From: Caballeronia sp. Lep1P3
GTDB lineage: Bacteria; Pseudomonadota; Gammaproteobacteria; Burkholderiales; Burkholderiaceae
DNA length: 64,000 nucleotides
Direction: 5' to 3'
NCBI RefSeq assembly: GCF_022879595.1
Contig: NZ_CP084265.1
Location: forward strand, 1,984,001 to 2,048,000
A program made the translations under genes and the position numbers. Under the pieces are notes generated by a model that had not been told where the DNA came from, did not search any database, and worked only from the letters and a program-made list of their open reading frames with translations. Positions 37,401 through 46,777 of this stretch are shown here, one piece after another (position 1 is the stretch's first letter; each line of letters begins with the position of its first letter).

Positions 37401-37564
37401 ATCCGCTCGGCATCGCGATCGTCGGCGGTTTGATCGTCTCGCAGTTGCTCACGCTTTTCACGACGCCCGTGATCTATCTCGGCTTCGATTCGCTCGGCCG
37501 CCGGCTGCGCGCGCGCTTCGGCGGCGGCATGAACCCGGCGCATCCGGCGAGCGACGTGGAGTAA
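34442..37564 (+). CDS. mdtB: RND multidrug efflux pump subunit MdtB
   Basis: A 1040-residue RND permease with the expected 12 membrane helices and two large periplasmic loops. Helix 4 carries the double-Asp proton-relay motif ([19 protein letters not shown]). Family landmarks include [19 protein letters not shown] near the start and [18 protein letters not shown] in the second half. MdtB normally forms a heterotrimer with MdtC, driven by the proton gradient. The stop is 3 bp from the mdtC start, so the two are translated together. Confidence 0.95.
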   Translation: MNPSRIFILRPVGTALLMAAIMLVGLVALRFLPLSALPAVDYPTIQVQTFYPGASPDVMTSSVTAPLEKQFGQMASLNQMSSQSSAGASVITLQFSLDLPLDIAEQEVQAAINAAGNLLPSDLPAPPIYAKVNPADAPIMTLAISSKTLPLTQVQDLADTRLAQKISQVAGVGLVSVSGGNRPAVRIQANTRALASYGLNIDDLRTTISNLNVNTPKGNFDGPTRAYTINANDQLTDASAYKSAVVAYRNGRPVMLTDVATIVQGPENTKLGAWVDSTPAIILNVQRQPGANVIQVVDGIKKLLPQLQQALPAALDVRVVTDRTTTIRASVRDVQFELALSVVLVVMVIYLFLANVYATIIPSLSVPLSLVGTLAVMYLCGFSLDNLSLMALTIATGFVVDDAIVMIENIARYVEEGESPLEAALKGSRQIGFTIISLTVSLIAVLIPLLFMGDVVGRLFHEFAITLAVTIVISAIVSLTLVPMMCAKLLRHTPPKDSKRFEARAHQFIDYVIGRYAVALEWVLARQHATLFVAVLTLVLTGVLYVFIPKGFFPTQDTGVIQAITQAPQAASYQAVAEQQQALAQKILQDPDVESLTSFIGVDGTNITLNSGRMLINLKPRDDRSNTSSEIIRTIQDEVADIPGIKLYMQPVQDLTIDSTVSPTQYQFMLTDPNPSEFAQWVPKLVDRLQHTSILTDVATDLQQNGQSVYVEIDRETAARFGITPATVDNALYDAFGQRIISTIFTQSNQYRVILEAEPSDAHYSETLDGIYLPSSTATNGQVPLSAIAKFHERAAPLLVTHLGQFPATTVSFNLAKGASLGAAVKAIEAAKSEIGLPASFQIRYQGAALAFQASLSNELFLILAAIVTMYIVLGVLYESFIHPITILSTLPSAGVGALLSLMITGHDLDIIGIIGIVLLIGIVKKNAIMMIDFALEAEREQGKSPRDAIFQACLLRFRPILMTTMAALLGALPLMLGWGAGSELRHPLGIAIVGGLIVSQLLTLFTTPVIYLGFDSLGRRLRARFGGGMNPAHPASDVE

Positions 37565-37567
37565 GCC

Positions 37568-40500
37568 ATGAACCTGTCGCGCCTCTTCATCGCCCGGCCG
37601 GTTGCCACGACGCTGCTCGCCATCGGCATCGCGCTCGCGGGCATGTTCGCGTTCGTGCGGCTGCCGGTCGCGCCGCTGCCGCAAGTCGATTTCCCGACCA
37701 TCTCCGTGCAGGCGCAGTTGCCCGGCGCGAGTCCCGAGACGGTCGCGACGAGCGTCGCGAGCCCGCTCGAACGGCATCTCGGCAGCATCGCGGATGTGAG
37801 CGAAATGACGTCGATGAGTTCGGTCGGCACCACGCGCATCACGCTGCAATTCGGCCTGAACCGCGACATCGACGGCGCCGCGCGCGATGTTCAAGCCGCG
37901 ATCAACGCCGCCCGCGCGGACCTGCCGACCGCGCTGCGCAGCAACCCGACGTATCACAAGGTCAATCCCGCCGACGCGCCGATTCTCGTGCTCGCGCTTT
38001 CGTCGCCCACGCGCACGGCGGGCTCGCTCTACGATTCCGCCGCGACCGTGCTTCAGCAGACGCTTTCGACGGTGCCGGGCGTCGGCGAAGTCGATGTGAG
38101 CGGCTCCGCGAATCCGGCCGTGCGCGTGGAACTGGAGCCGGGCGCGCTCTTTCACTACGGGCTCGGGCTCGAAGACGTGCGCGCGGCGCTCGCGGCGGCG
38201 AACGCGAACAGTCCGAAGGGCGCGATCGAGTTCAAGGGCACGCATGTCCAGCTCTACACGAACGATCAGGCGAGCAAGGCGTCGCAATACAAGGATCTCG
38301 TCGTCGCGTACCGCAACGGCTCGGCGGTGAAGCTCTCGGATGTGGGCGAAGTGGCCGATTCGGTCGAAGACTTGCGCAACCTCGGTCTCATCAACAACAA
38401 GCGCGCGGTGCTCGTCATTCTGTATCGGCAGCCGGGCGCGAACATCATCGAGACGATCGACCGCGTGAAGGCGATGCTGCCGCAATTGCAGGCGGCGCTG
38501 CCCGCCGACGTGCAGATCACGCCGACCGCCGACCGCTCCACGACCATCCGCTCCTCGCTGCACGACACCGAACTCACGCTCGTGATCGCGGTGGCGCTCG
38601 TCGTGATGGTCGTGTTCCTCTTTCTGCGCAACTGGCGCGCGACGCTCATCCCGAGCGTCGCCGTGCCGATCTCGATCATCGGCACGTTCGCGGCCATGTA
38701 TCTGCTCGGCTTTTCGCTCGACAATCTCTCGCTGATGGCGCTCACCATCGCGACGGGATTCGTCGTCGACGACGCCATCGTCGTGCTGGAGAACATCTCG
38801 CGGCATGTCGAAAAGGGCGTGCCGCGCATGCGGGCGGCGATCATCGGCGCGCGCGAAGTGGGCTTCACGGTGCTGTCGATCAGCGTGTCGCTCGTCGCCG
38901 TGTTCCTGCCTATTCTGCTCATGGGCGGCATCGTCGGGCGGCTTTTCCGCGAATTCGCGCTGACGCTCTCGCTGGCGATAGGCGTGTCGCTCGTCGTCTC
39001 GCTCACCGTCACGCCGATGATGTGCTCGCGCCTGCTCGAGGAATCGCACGAGAAGCGCGCGGAAGGACGCGTCGCGCGCTGGCTGGAGCGGCAATTCGAG
39101 CGCATGCAGCGCGGCTATGCGCGCACGCTCGGCTGGGCGCTCGCGCACCCGCGCACCATCTTGCTGATTCTGCTCGCGACCATCGGGCTCAATGTCTATC
39201 TGTACGTGATCGTGCCCAAGGGCTTTTTCCCGCAGCAGGACACGGGGCGCATCATCGGCGGGATTCAGGCGGACCAGAGCACGTCGTTTCAGGCGATGAA
39301 AACCAAGTTCGCCGAGATGATGCGCATCGTCGAGGCCGATCCCGCCGTCGACAGCGTCGCGGGTTTCACGGGCGGGCGCTCCACCAATTCCGGCTTCATG
39401 TTCATCTCGCTCAAGCCCAAGAGCGAGCGCAAGGTGTCGGCCGATGCGGTGATCAATCGCCTGCGCAGGCCGCTCGCCGACGTCGCCGGCGCGCGCACGT
39501 TCCTTCAGGCGGTGCAGGACATTCGCGTGGGCGGACGGCAGTCGAATGCGCAGTATCAGTTCACGCTGCTCTCCGATACCACGTCCGATCTGTACACATG
39601 GGGGCCGAAGATCACCGAGGCGCTGCAGCATCGACCCGAACTCACCGACGTCAATTCGGACCAGCAGCAAGGCGGCCTCGAAGCGATGGTCACGTTCGAC
39701 CGCGCCACCGCCGCGCGCCTGAACATCAAGCCCGCGCAGATCGACAACACGCTCTACGACGCATTCGGCCAGCGGCAGGTCTCGACCATCTACAACCCGC
39801 TGTCGCAGTATCACGTCGTGATGGAAGTCGCGCCGAAGTACTGGCAGGACCCCGAGATGCTCAAGCAGATTTACATCAGCACATCGGGCGGCACGGCGAG
39901 CGGCTCGGCATCGACCAATTCGACGACGACATCGAGCGCGACCAGCACCGCGTCCACCACCGCCACCGGCTCGACCGGCGCGGGCGGCTCGTCCACCAGC
40001 ACGGCGGACACCACGGCCGCGCTCGCGCTCGCGTCCGTGCGCAATTCCGCGACGAACGCGATCGCGGCGACCGGCAAGTCCGGATCGTCGTCGGGCGCGG
40101 CGGTATCGACGTCGAAGGAAACGATGGTGCCGCTGTCGGCCATCGCGAAGTTCGGACCGGGCAACACGCCGCTTTCGGTGAGCCACCAGAGCCAGTTCGT
40201 CGCATCGACGATCTCGTTCAACCTGCCGCCGGGCAAGTCGCTGTCCGACGCGACCGCCGCCATCTACGAAACGATGGCCGAGCTTGGCGTGCCGCAGAGC
40301 ATCCACGGCAGTTTTCAGGGCACGGCGCAGGCGTTTCAGCAATCGCTCAACGACCAGCCGCTCCTGATTCTCGCGGCCCTCGCGGCGGTGTACATCGTGC
40401 TCGGCATCCTCTACGAGAGCTACATTCACCCGATCACCATTCTTTCGACGCTGCCGTCGGCGGGCATCGGCGCGCTGCTCGCGCTGCTGCTCTTTCACAC

Positions 40501-40903
40501 GGAGTTCAGCATCATCGCGCTGATCGCGGTGATTCTGCTGATCGGCATCGTGAAGAAGAACGCGATCATGATGGTCGATTTCGCGATCGACGCGACGCGT
40601 CAAGGCGGCAAGACATCGCGCGATGCGATCGAAGAAGCGTGTCTGCTGCGCTTTCGCCCGATCATGATGACGACGGCCGCCGCCCTGCTCGGCGCGCTGC
40701 CGCTCGCGTTCGGCACCGGCGAAGGCTCGGAGATGCGCGCGCCGCTCGGCATCGCGATCGTCGGCGGGCTGATCGTCAGTCAGATGCTCACGCTCTATAC
40801 GACGCCTGTCGTCTATCTCTACATGGATCGCATCCGCGTGCGCTCCGAAGCGCGGCGGGCGCGTCGCAAGGGCGGCGCGCGGCCCGCGGGCGCGGGGCAA
40901 TAA
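37568..40903 (+). CDS. mdtC: RND multidrug efflux pump subunit MdtC, with a Ser/Thr-rich insertion
   Basis: A 1111-residue RND permease, paralogous to the preceding gene, with the proton-relay motif [20 protein letters not shown] and the late landmark [18 protein letters not shown]. It is about 85 residues longer than typical MdtC (about 1025). The excess is a Ser/Thr/Ala/Gly-rich low-complexity stretch at about residues 771-850 (for example [20 protein letters not shown]). It interrupts the second periplasmic loop just before the conserved [10 protein letters not shown] segment. No outer-membrane channel gene follows, so the complex presumably borrows one. Confidence 0.95.
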   Translation: MNLSRLFIARPVATTLLAIGIALAGMFAFVRLPVAPLPQVDFPTISVQAQLPGASPETVATSVASPLERHLGSIADVSEMTSMSSVGTTRITLQFGLNRDIDGAARDVQAAINAARADLPTALRSNPTYHKVNPADAPILVLALSSPTRTAGSLYDSAATVLQQTLSTVPGVGEVDVSGSANPAVRVELEPGALFHYGLGLEDVRAALAAANANSPKGAIEFKGTHVQLYTNDQASKASQYKDLVVAYRNGSAVKLSDVGEVADSVEDLRNLGLINNKRAVLVILYRQPGANIIETIDRVKAMLPQLQAALPADVQITPTADRSTTIRSSLHDTELTLVIAVALVVMVVFLFLRNWRATLIPSVAVPISIIGTFAAMYLLGFSLDNLSLMALTIATGFVVDDAIVVLENISRHVEKGVPRMRAAIIGAREVGFTVLSISVSLVAVFLPILLMGGIVGRLFREFALTLSLAIGVSLVVSLTVTPMMCSRLLEESHEKRAEGRVARWLERQFERMQRGYARTLGWALAHPRTILLILLATIGLNVYLYVIVPKGFFPQQDTGRIIGGIQADQSTSFQAMKTKFAEMMRIVEADPAVDSVAGFTGGRSTNSGFMFISLKPKSERKVSADAVINRLRRPLADVAGARTFLQAVQDIRVGGRQSNAQYQFTLLSDTTSDLYTWGPKITEALQHRPELTDVNSDQQQGGLEAMVTFDRATAARLNIKPAQIDNTLYDAFGQRQVSTIYNPLSQYHVVMEVAPKYWQDPEMLKQIYISTSGGTASGSASTNSTTTSSATSTASTTATGSTGAGGSSTSTADTTAALALASVRNSATNAIAATGKSGSSSGAAVSTSKETMVPLSAIAKFGPGNTPLSVSHQSQFVASTISFNLPPGKSLSDATAAIYETMAELGVPQSIHGSFQGTAQAFQQSLNDQPLLILAALAAVYIVLGILYESYIHPITILSTLPSAGIGALLALLLFHTEFSIIALIAVILLIGIVKKNAIMMVDFAIDATRQGGKTSRDAIEEACLLRFRPIMMTTAAALLGALPLAFGTGEGSEMRAPLGIAIVGGLIVSQMLTLYTTPVVYLYMDRIRVRSEARRARRKGGARPAGAGQ

Positions 40904-40996
40904 CGCCGCACGCGCCGCGCGTTCGCTAACTTCGGCTGGCACGCGCCGCGAAAATCGCCTAGGGTGTTCTGAGCGTCCAACGCAAGGAGCGTTTCG

Positions 40997-41656
40997 ATGA
41001 TGGCGATGAAAGTCCTGCTGATCGGCGCGCACGGCCGCACGGGCCGTCACGTCGCGCGGCGCCTGCACGAAGAAGGCATCGGCTTTCGCGCGCTGTTGCG
41101 CAAGTCCGCGCACAAGAGCGAATTCGCGGCACTCGGCGCGGAAATCGTGCTCGGCGATCTCACGCACGACTTTTCGCACGCGTTCGACGACATCACGCAC
41201 GTCGTCTACGCCGCAGGTTCCGCTGAGACCGAAGGCGTCGGCGAGGAACGCGCGATCGACCGCGACGCCGTCATGCGCACCGCCGATTACGCGAAGCGCC
41301 GCCGCGTGCGGCAACTGGTCGTGGTGAGCGCGTTGTCGGCGTACCGGCCGCAGGCAAGCCCCCTCGCGCTGCGCCATTATTCGCGGATGAAGCGCCAAGC
41401 CGACGACTACGTCGCGCGTCGCGGCGTGCCCTACGCCATTCTTCGCCCCGGCCCGCTTTCGGATGCGCCGGCGCGCGGGACCATCGCGCTCGCGGACGAA
41501 CGCGTGGAACAGATGCCCGCGGTGTCGCGCGAAGATGTCGCCGAAGTCGTCGTTCGATGCCTCGCGCTCGGGGTGACGAATCGCACGATCGGCTTCGTCG
41601 GCGGCGACGCGCCCATCGACGATGCGCTCGACGCGCTCGTCGCGGCCACGGCCTGA
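40997..41656 (+). CDS. NAD(P)-binding SDR-like oxidoreductase (NmrA/SDR_a5 type)
   Basis: A 219-residue Rossmann-fold protein with the dinucleotide-binding motif LLIGAHGRTGRHVARRL at the N-terminus and VVVSALSAYRP in the central part. A YSRMK (Y-x3-K) motif follows, the layout of atypical short-chain dehydrogenases such as NAD(P)H-dependent epimerase-like proteins. An AAGGAG site precedes the first ATG of ATGATGGCGATG. The substrate is not deducible. It stands alone between the efflux operon and the convergent regulator gene. Confidence 0.85.
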   Translation: MMAMKVLLIGAHGRTGRHVARRLHEEGIGFRALLRKSAHKSEFAALGAEIVLGDLTHDFSHAFDDITHVVYAAGSAETEGVGEERAIDRDAVMRTADYAKRRRVRQLVVVSALSAYRPQASPLALRHYSRMKRQADDYVARRGVPYAILRPGPLSDAPARGTIALADERVEQMPAVSREDVAEVVVRCLALGVTNRTIGFVGGDAPIDDALDALVAATA

Positions 41657-41668
41657 CGCGCGGTCTCG

Positions 41669-42367
41669 TCAGCGCGCCCCGACCAGCCGATAACCCACGC
41701 CCGTTTCCGTGACGATATGCTCGGGCTGCGCGGCATCGCGCTCGAGCTTCTGCCGCAGATGCGCCATGTAGATGCGCAAGTAGTGCGGACTTTCGACATG
41801 CGACGGCCCCCACACTTCCCGCAGCAAGTGCCGGTGCGTCAGCACGCGCCCGGCGTCGCGCACGAGCGTCGCCAGAAGCCGGTATTCGGTCGGCGTCAGA
41901 TGCACCGTCTCGCCGTCTCGCGTCACGCGCCGCAGCGCGAGATCGACGCTCACATCGCCGAAATTCACGACCGGCGTCTCGCTTCCCGCCGCCTGATTGC
42001 GCCGCCGCAAGTGCGCCCGGATGCGCGCCATCAGTTCGGAGACGCCGAAGGGCTTGGTCAGATAATCGTCCGCGCCGGCATCGAGTGCGGCGACCTTCTG
42101 TTCTTCCTGCGTGCGCGCGGACAGCACGATCACCGGCACCTCGGACCAGCTTCGCAATTCGCGGATCACGTCGAGGCCGTCCGTGTCCGGCAAGCCCAGA
42201 TCGACGATGACGAGATCGGGCTTGCGCGTCGCGGCCGCGATCAGCCCTTGCTGGCCGGTTTCCGCTTCGTGCACGCTCATGTTCTGCGCTTCGAGCGACA
42301 CGCGCACGAAGCGGCGGATCTGCTTCTCGTCCTCGATCAGGACGACGGTGAAAGACGGCTCGCTCAT
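41669..42367 (-). CDS. kdpE: KdpE-like OmpR-family response regulator
   Basis: A 232-residue OmpR-type regulator. The receiver domain has an acidic pocket in VLIEDEKQIRRF, phosphoacceptor D56 in LVIVDLGLPDTDG, and KPF at the end (DDYLTKPFG). The winged-helix output domain includes LTPTEYRLLATLVRDAGRVL and the KdpE-like HYLRIYMAHLRQKLE. This matches KdpE, which drives the kdpFABC potassium pump with KdpD. However, no kdpD or kdp transporter gene lies beside it here; it is instead last in an operon after qor. Either it is an orphan regulator or its kinase is elsewhere. Confidence 0.85.
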   Translation of the reverse strand: MSEPSFTVVLIEDEKQIRRFVRVSLEAQNMSVHEAETGQQGLIAAATRKPDLVIVDLGLPDTDGLDVIRELRSWSEVPVIVLSARTQEEQKVAALDAGADDYLTKPFGVSELMARIRAHLRRRNQAAGSETPVVNFGDVSVDLALRRVTRDGETVHLTPTEYRLLATLVRDAGRVLTHRHLLREVWGPSHVESPHYLRIYMAHLRQKLERDAAQPEHIVTETGVGYRLVGAR

Positions 42368-42411
42368 CGTTTTTTTGCGTTCAGTCGTTATCGCGAGGAG
42401 CCGTCGTCTGC

Positions 42412-43386
42412 TCAGGGAAGGAGAATCGTCGAGCCGGTCGTCTTGCGCGCTTCGAGGTCTTCGTGCGCGCGGGCCGCGTCCGCGAGCGAATAGCGCTGGC
42501 GCACGTTGGTCTTGACCTTGCCCGACGAGACGACATCGAAAAGCTCGGCTGCCATCGCATCGAGATCGCTGCGCTTCGCGATATAGCTGAAGAGCGTGGG
42601 CCGCGTGAAGAAGAGCGAGCCGCGTCCCGCGAATTCCGACGAATCGATGGGCGGCAGCGGCCCCGACGAATTGCCGAAGCTCACGAAAAGGCCGAGCGGC
42701 GCGAGGCAATCGAGCGAGGCGATGTACGTGTCCTTGCCGATCGAGTCGTAGACGACCGGCACGCCCGCGCCGTTGGTGACTTCGCGCACGCGCTGCGTGA
42801 AGTTATCGCGCGTGTAGACGATCGGGTAATCGCAGCCGTGCGCCTTCGCGAGTTCCGCCTTCTCGTCGGAGCCGACCGTGCCGATGACCGTCGCGCCGAG
42901 CGCCTTCGCCCACTGGCACGCGAGCATGCCGACGCCGCCCGCCGCCGCGTGAATCAGGACGGTGTCGCCCGCCTTTACGCGATAGGTCCGGCGCAGCAAA
43001 TATTGCGCGGTGAGACCTTGCAGCATGATCGACGCCGCATCTTCATAGCCGATCGCGTCGGGCAGCTTGACGACGTAATCCGCCGCCATCACGCGCTCCT
43101 CGGCATACGCGCCCGGCGGACGCGACGCATACGCCACGCGGTCGCCCGGCTGAAGATGCGTCACGCCCTCGCCCACCGCCGTCACTTCGCCCGCGCCTTC
43201 CATGCCGATGCCGCCGGGCAGCGGCATCGGATAAAGGCCCGTGCGGAAATACACGTCGATGAAATTGAGCCCGACCGCATGATGCTTCACGCGGATTTCG
43301 CCCTTGCCGGGTTCGCCCACGTTCACATCGACCCACTTCATGACTTCGGGGCCGCCTGGCTTGTCGAATCGGATTGCCTTGGTCAT
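42412..43386 (-). CDS. qor: NADPH:quinone oxidoreductase (zinc-independent MDR family)
   Basis: A 324-residue medium-chain dehydrogenase/reductase. The opening MTKAIRFDKPGGPEVMKW, GLNFIDVYFRTGLYPMPLPG and the nucleotide-binding LIHAAAGGVGMLACQWAKAL are typical of QOR. The zinc-ligand cysteines of alcohol dehydrogenases are absent, as expected. It reduces quinones or related carbonyl compounds with NADPH. GAAGGAGA lies upstream of the ATG. It is 36 bp after mgsA and 44 bp before the KdpE-like gene, so all are probably one transcript. Confidence 0.93.
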   Translation of the reverse strand: MTKAIRFDKPGGPEVMKWVDVNVGEPGKGEIRVKHHAVGLNFIDVYFRTGLYPMPLPGGIGMEGAGEVTAVGEGVTHLQPGDRVAYASRPPGAYAEERVMAADYVVKLPDAIGYEDAASIMLQGLTAQYLLRRTYRVKAGDTVLIHAAAGGVGMLACQWAKALGATVIGTVGSDEKAELAKAHGCDYPIVYTRDNFTQRVREVTNGAGVPVVYDSIGKDTYIASLDCLAPLGLFVSFGNSSGPLPPIDSSEFAGRGSLFFTRPTLFSYIAKRSDLDAMAAELFDVVSSGKVKTNVRQRYSLADAARAHEDLEARKTTGSTILLP

Positions 43387-43422
43387 CGCTCGAACGTCTC
43401 CTTCGTTTCGTGGATGCTTCCT

Positions 43423-43812
43423 TCACTGCGCCCGCGAATGCCGCGCGCGCAGTTCGTCGAGAATCATGCGCGCCGTCGCGATGTTGGTCGCGCACGGCAC
43501 GTTATGCACGTCGCAGGCGCGCACGAGCGCGTTGATGTCGGGCTCGTGCGGTTGCGGCGTCATCGGGTCGCGCAGGAAGATCACCACGCCGATGCGCCCT
43601 TCCGCCAGTTCCCCGCCGATTTGCAGGTCGCCGCCGTGCGGGCCGGACAGCTTGCGCTCGACATCGAGCCCGTGCGCCGCCGCGATGCGCGCGCCGGTCG
43701 TGCCGGTCGCGACGAGCTGGCACTGCGCGAGCGTGTCGGCGTATTCGCCCGCCAGCGCGACGATGTCGTCCTTTTTCATGTCATGCGCGATCAGCGCGAC
43801 GCGTGTGCTCAT
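43423..43812 (-). CDS. mgsA: Methylglyoxal synthase
   Basis: A 129-residue enzyme that converts dihydroxyacetone phosphate into methylglyoxal and phosphate, a glycolytic bypass under phosphate limitation. Its family motifs are intact: [10 protein letters not shown] at the N-terminus, the phosphate-binding [22 protein letters not shown], and the catalytic-Asp segment [17 protein letters not shown]. The family usually runs 120-150 residues. AAGGA precedes the ATG. It lies 10 bp after the upstream SDR gene and 36 bp before qor, so it is in the middle of a four-gene operon. Confidence 0.95.
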   Translation of the reverse strand: MSTRVALIAHDMKKDDIVALAGEYADTLAQCQLVATGTTGARIAAAHGLDVERKLSGPHGGDLQIGGELAEGRIGVVIFLRDPMTPQPHEPDINALVRACDVHNVPCATNIATARMILDELRARHSRAQ

Positions 43813-43822
43813 GGCGTCCTTC

Positions 43823-44602
43823 TCAGTACGTGCCGGGATAGGCGCCGCCATCGATCAGAATGTTCTGCCCGATGATGTAGCCCGCGTGCACGCTGCACAG
43901 GAACGCGCAAGTCCGGCCGAACTCGTCCGGATTGCCGAAGCGCCCGGCGGGCAGGCTCTGCGCACGCCGCGCGCGCGCTTCTTCGATGGAGATGTTCTGC
44001 GCCTTCGCCTGCGCTTCGAACGTGACGGCGACGCGGTCCGTGTCGAACGTGCCGGGCAGGAGATTGTTGATCGTGACGCCGGTTGCCGCGACCTTGCGCG
44101 CGACCCCCGCGACGAAGCCCGTCAGCCCGGAACGCGCGCCGTTGGAGAGGCCGAGCACGTCGATCGGCGCCTTCACCGACGAACTCGTGATGTTCACGAT
44201 GCGCCCGAAGCCGCGGTCGATCATGCCGTCGATGGTCCGCTTGATGAGCTCGATGGGCGTCAGCATGTTCGCTTCGAGCGCCTTGATCCACATGTCATGC
44301 GTGAAATTGCGGAAGTCGCCCGGCGGCGGGCCGCCCGCGTTGTTCACGAGAATGTCCGGCTGCGGGCACGCGGCGAGCGCCGCGTCGTGGCCTTCGGGCG
44401 TCGTGATATCGCACGCGATCGCCGTAACACTCACGCCGTACTGCGCGCGGATGCTTTCCGCCGTCGCTTCTAGCGTCTCCGCCGTGCGCGCCGTGATGAC
44501 GAGATTCACCCCCTCGGCGGCGAGCGCCTCGGCGCAGCCGCGCCCGAGTCCCTTGCTTGCCGCGCACACGAGCGCGGTGCGCCCCGCGATTCCCATATCC
44601 AT
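43823..44602 (-). CDS. Atypical SDR (BKR-like) oxidoreductase lacking the YxxxK pair
   Basis: A 259-residue short-chain dehydrogenase homologue, FabG-like in length and layout. The N-terminal nucleotide motif is [10 protein letters not shown] rather than the usual TGxxx[14 protein letters not shown] is retained, but the catalytic region reads [20 protein letters not shown] followed by R. The Ser is kept, while the usual Tyr and Lys of YxxxK are replaced by Ser and Arg. A subgroup of SDRs with this divergence is known (BKR-like). The substrate is unknown and classical reductase activity is doubtful. GGGAGACGG precedes the ATG. It is the first gene of the mgsA operon. Confidence 0.85.
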   Translation of the reverse strand: MDMGIAGRTALVCAASKGLGRGCAEALAAEGVNLVITARTAETLEATAESIRAQYGVSVTAIACDITTPEGHDAALAACPQPDILVNNAGGPPPGDFRNFTHDMWIKALEANMLTPIELIKRTIDGMIDRGFGRIVNITSSSVKAPIDVLGLSNGARSGLTGFVAGVARKVAATGVTINNLLPGTFDTDRVAVTFEAQAKAQNISIEEARARRAQSLPAGRFGNPDEFGRTCAFLCSVHAGYIIGQNILIDGGAYPGTY

Positions 44603-44686
44603 TGTCCGTCTCCCATGATCGTCGTTGCGTGTTCGAATAGGCGGCCGTCGCGCGGCATCGTTGCGCGCATCGAAAGCCTCTCGCGC

Positions 44687-44699
44687 ATTCTAGAAGAAT
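44687..44699. repeat. 13-bp palindrome in the divergent SDR-mgsA / upp region
   Basis: ATTCT-AGA-AGAAT lies midway in the 296-bp gap between two divergent transcripts and could be an operator for either. The rest of the gap (44603-44898) has no gene and no firmly assignable promoter boxes. Confidence 0.35.
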
Positions 44700-44898
44700 C
44701 GGGGCGGCAACGTCGGCGGCAACATCGGCGGTGGCTGCGGTCGAGGCGGCTCCCGCGCGGGCGGCGAATATTCGTGGGCGAAGGCGGCCTTTTCGGTAAA
44801 CTGTCGCCACTGCCGGCCCGGCGCATCAGACAGCGCCGCGCCCGGCTGCCCACGGCAGGACCCTCACCCGAGCAGGACGCGCGTCGCGCGCGAGACCC

Positions 44899-45552
44899 AT
44901 GAAACAAGACAGCCGCTTCCCGAATCTCTTCATCCTCAATCACCCGCTGATCCAGCACAAGCTCACCCACATGCGCGACAAGGACACGTCCACGCGCACG
45001 TTCCGCGAACTGCTGCGGGAAATCACGCTGCTGATGGGCTACGAAATCACGCGAAACCTGCAACTCACGACCAAACGCGTCGAGACGCCGCTCGTCGAAA
45101 TCGACGCGCCGGTGATCGCGGGCAAAAAGCTCGCGATCGTGCCGGTGCTGCGCGCGGGCATCGGCATGTCGGACGGGCTGCTCGACCTGGTTCCGTCGGC
45201 GCGCGTCGGGCACATCGGCGTGTATCGCGCGGAGGATCACCGGCCCGTCGAGTATCTCGTGCGCCTGCCGCCCGATCTCGAGGAGCGCGTGTTCATTCTT
45301 TGCGATCCGATGGTCGCGACCGGCTACTCCGCCGTCCACGCCGTCGACGTGATGAAGCGGCGCAACGTGCAGGACGAGAACATCATTTTCGTCGCGCTGG
45401 TCGCCGCGCCCGAGGGCGTGAAGGTTTTCCAGGACGCGCATCCGAACGTGAAGCTGTACGTCGCGTCGCTGGATTCGCATCTGAACGAGCATGCGTACAT
45501 CGTCCCCGGTCTCGGCGATGCCGGCGACCGGCTCTTCGGCACGAAAAACTGA
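44899..45552 (+). CDS. upp: Uracil phosphoribosyltransferase
   Basis: UPP salvages uracil to UMP using PRPP. The 217-residue length is standard. The PRPP-binding loop is [18 protein letters not shown]. Other family marks are [18 protein letters not shown] and the C-terminal uracil-binding [16 protein letters not shown]. The start [20 protein letters not shown] fits homologues. No uracil permease gene follows; yebC is next after a 315-bp gap. Confidence 0.97.
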   Translation: MKQDSRFPNLFILNHPLIQHKLTHMRDKDTSTRTFRELLREITLLMGYEITRNLQLTTKRVETPLVEIDAPVIAGKKLAIVPVLRAGIGMSDGLLDLVPSARVGHIGVYRAEDHRPVEYLVRLPPDLEERVFILCDPMVATGYSAVHAVDVMKRRNVQDENIIFVALVAAPEGVKVFQDAHPNVKLYVASLDSHLNEHAYIVPGLGDAGDRLFGTKN

Positions 45553-45867
45553 CGCGCGCGCCGTTTTCGGCGCGTCCGTTCCGTCCCGAATCGCCGGATT
45601 GGGGTGCCGCGCCGCTGCTGCCGCCGCGCGGCGCCATGATAAAATTTCGGACTGTTCCCGACGGGGTCCGCACGCGAGCGCAACCGCTCGCCAGCGACGC
45701 GCGAACGTCGGCCAGCATCGGCCGAAAAGACCCGGCAGCCGCTTAAAACATGTCGCACGGCTCGCGGCGGCGCGCAGATTCCCGCGCGGACGTTTTCGAA
45801 TACGCACAAGCACGCATCACAGCACACTAGGCGCGCGGTCTCATGCCGCGCGCGACGGAGAAAGGTA
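45553..45867. other. Intergenic region between upp and yebC
   Basis: No gene is visible. Just past upp, GCGCGCCG and CGGCGCGT form a short hairpin with a TTTT loop but no following T run. An AT-rich box (GATAAAATTT, about 45638-45647) stands out in GC-rich sequence and may be the -10 region of the yebC promoter; no good -35 box is at the right distance. Confidence 0.4.
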
Positions 45868-46596
45868 ATGGCGGGTCATTCCAAATGGGCCAACATCAAG
45901 CATAAGAAAGCAGCGGCCGACGCGAAGAAAGGCAAGGTCTGGACGCGCCTCATCAAGGAAATCCAGGTGGCGGCGCGCATGGGCGGCGGCGACATCGATT
46001 CGAACCCGCGCCTGCGGCTCGCCGTCGACAAGGCTTATGACGCGAACATGCCGAAGGACAACATCAACCGCGCGATCCAGCGCGGCGTGGGCGGCGTGGA
46101 CGGCGCGAATTACGAAGAGATCCGCTACGAAGGCTATGGCATCGGCGGCGCGGCGATCATCGTCGACACGATGACGGACAACCGCACCCGCACCGTCGCG
46201 GAAGTGCGCCACGCGTTCTCGAAGTTCGGGGGCAACATGGGCACGGACGGCTCGGTGTCGTTCATGTTCGATCACGTCGGCCAGTTCCTGTTCGCGCCCG
46301 GCACGCCGGAAGACAAGCTGATGGACGCCGCGCTCGAAGCCGGCGCCGACGACGTCGTGACCAACGAGGACGGCAGCATCGAAGTGCTCTGCCCGCCTAA
46401 CGACTTTCAGAAGGTGAAGGACGCGCTCGAAGCCGCGGGCTTCAAGGCCGAACTCGCCGAAGTGACGATGAAACCGCAAACGGAAGTCGAGTTCAGCGGC
46501 GACGACGCCGCGAAGATGCAAAAGCTGCTCGACGCGCTCGAAAATCTCGACGACGTGCAGGAAGTCTATACAAACGCCGCCATCAACGACGAGTAA
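45868..46596 (+). CDS. yebC: YebC/PmpR-family protein (TACO1-like)
   Basis: A 242-residue member of the YebC/TACO1 family, beginning [20 protein letters not shown], which is nearly invariant in the family. It continues with [20 protein letters not shown] and [19 protein letters not shown]. These proteins bind ribosomes and relieve stalling on proline-rich stretches; some act as DNA-binding regulators. A GGAGAAAGG site precedes the ATG. The role in this organism cannot be told apart by sequence. Confidence 0.96.
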   Translation: MAGHSKWANIKHKKAAADAKKGKVWTRLIKEIQVAARMGGGDIDSNPRLRLAVDKAYDANMPKDNINRAIQRGVGGVDGANYEEIRYEGYGIGGAAIIVDTMTDNRTRTVAEVRHAFSKFGGNMGTDGSVSFMFDHVGQFLFAPGTPEDKLMDAALEAGADDVVTNEDGSIEVLCPPNDFQKVKDALEAAGFKAELAEVTMKPQTEVEFSGDDAAKMQKLLDALENLDDVQEVYTNAAINDE

Positions 46597-46777
46597 GCCG
46601 GCGCGCCGCCTCTCATGGCCCGCGGCCGCCGCGACTGGAACGGCTTTCGCTTTACTGCAACGATTCGAAGGCGCGTGACGCAGCCGATTGTCCGCGCGAG
46701 CCGCCTTCGAGCCGTCGTGACGCCGATGCCCGCTTAGCGCGCGGCCACTGCTTTCATCTAGCTTTTCGGGGATTCAA

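Noticed and set aside
34292..41398. A 2368-codon open frame antisense to mdtABC
   Set aside because: It is Arg/His/Asp-rich with no domain and mirrors the two paralogous pump genes as repeats. Long antisense frames are expected in GC-rich genes; the sense strand has clear RND proteins.
45553..45600. Possible terminator just after upp
   Set aside because: The GCGCGCCG/CGGCGCGT hairpin has no T tract and a G-T pair; too weak to list as a terminator.
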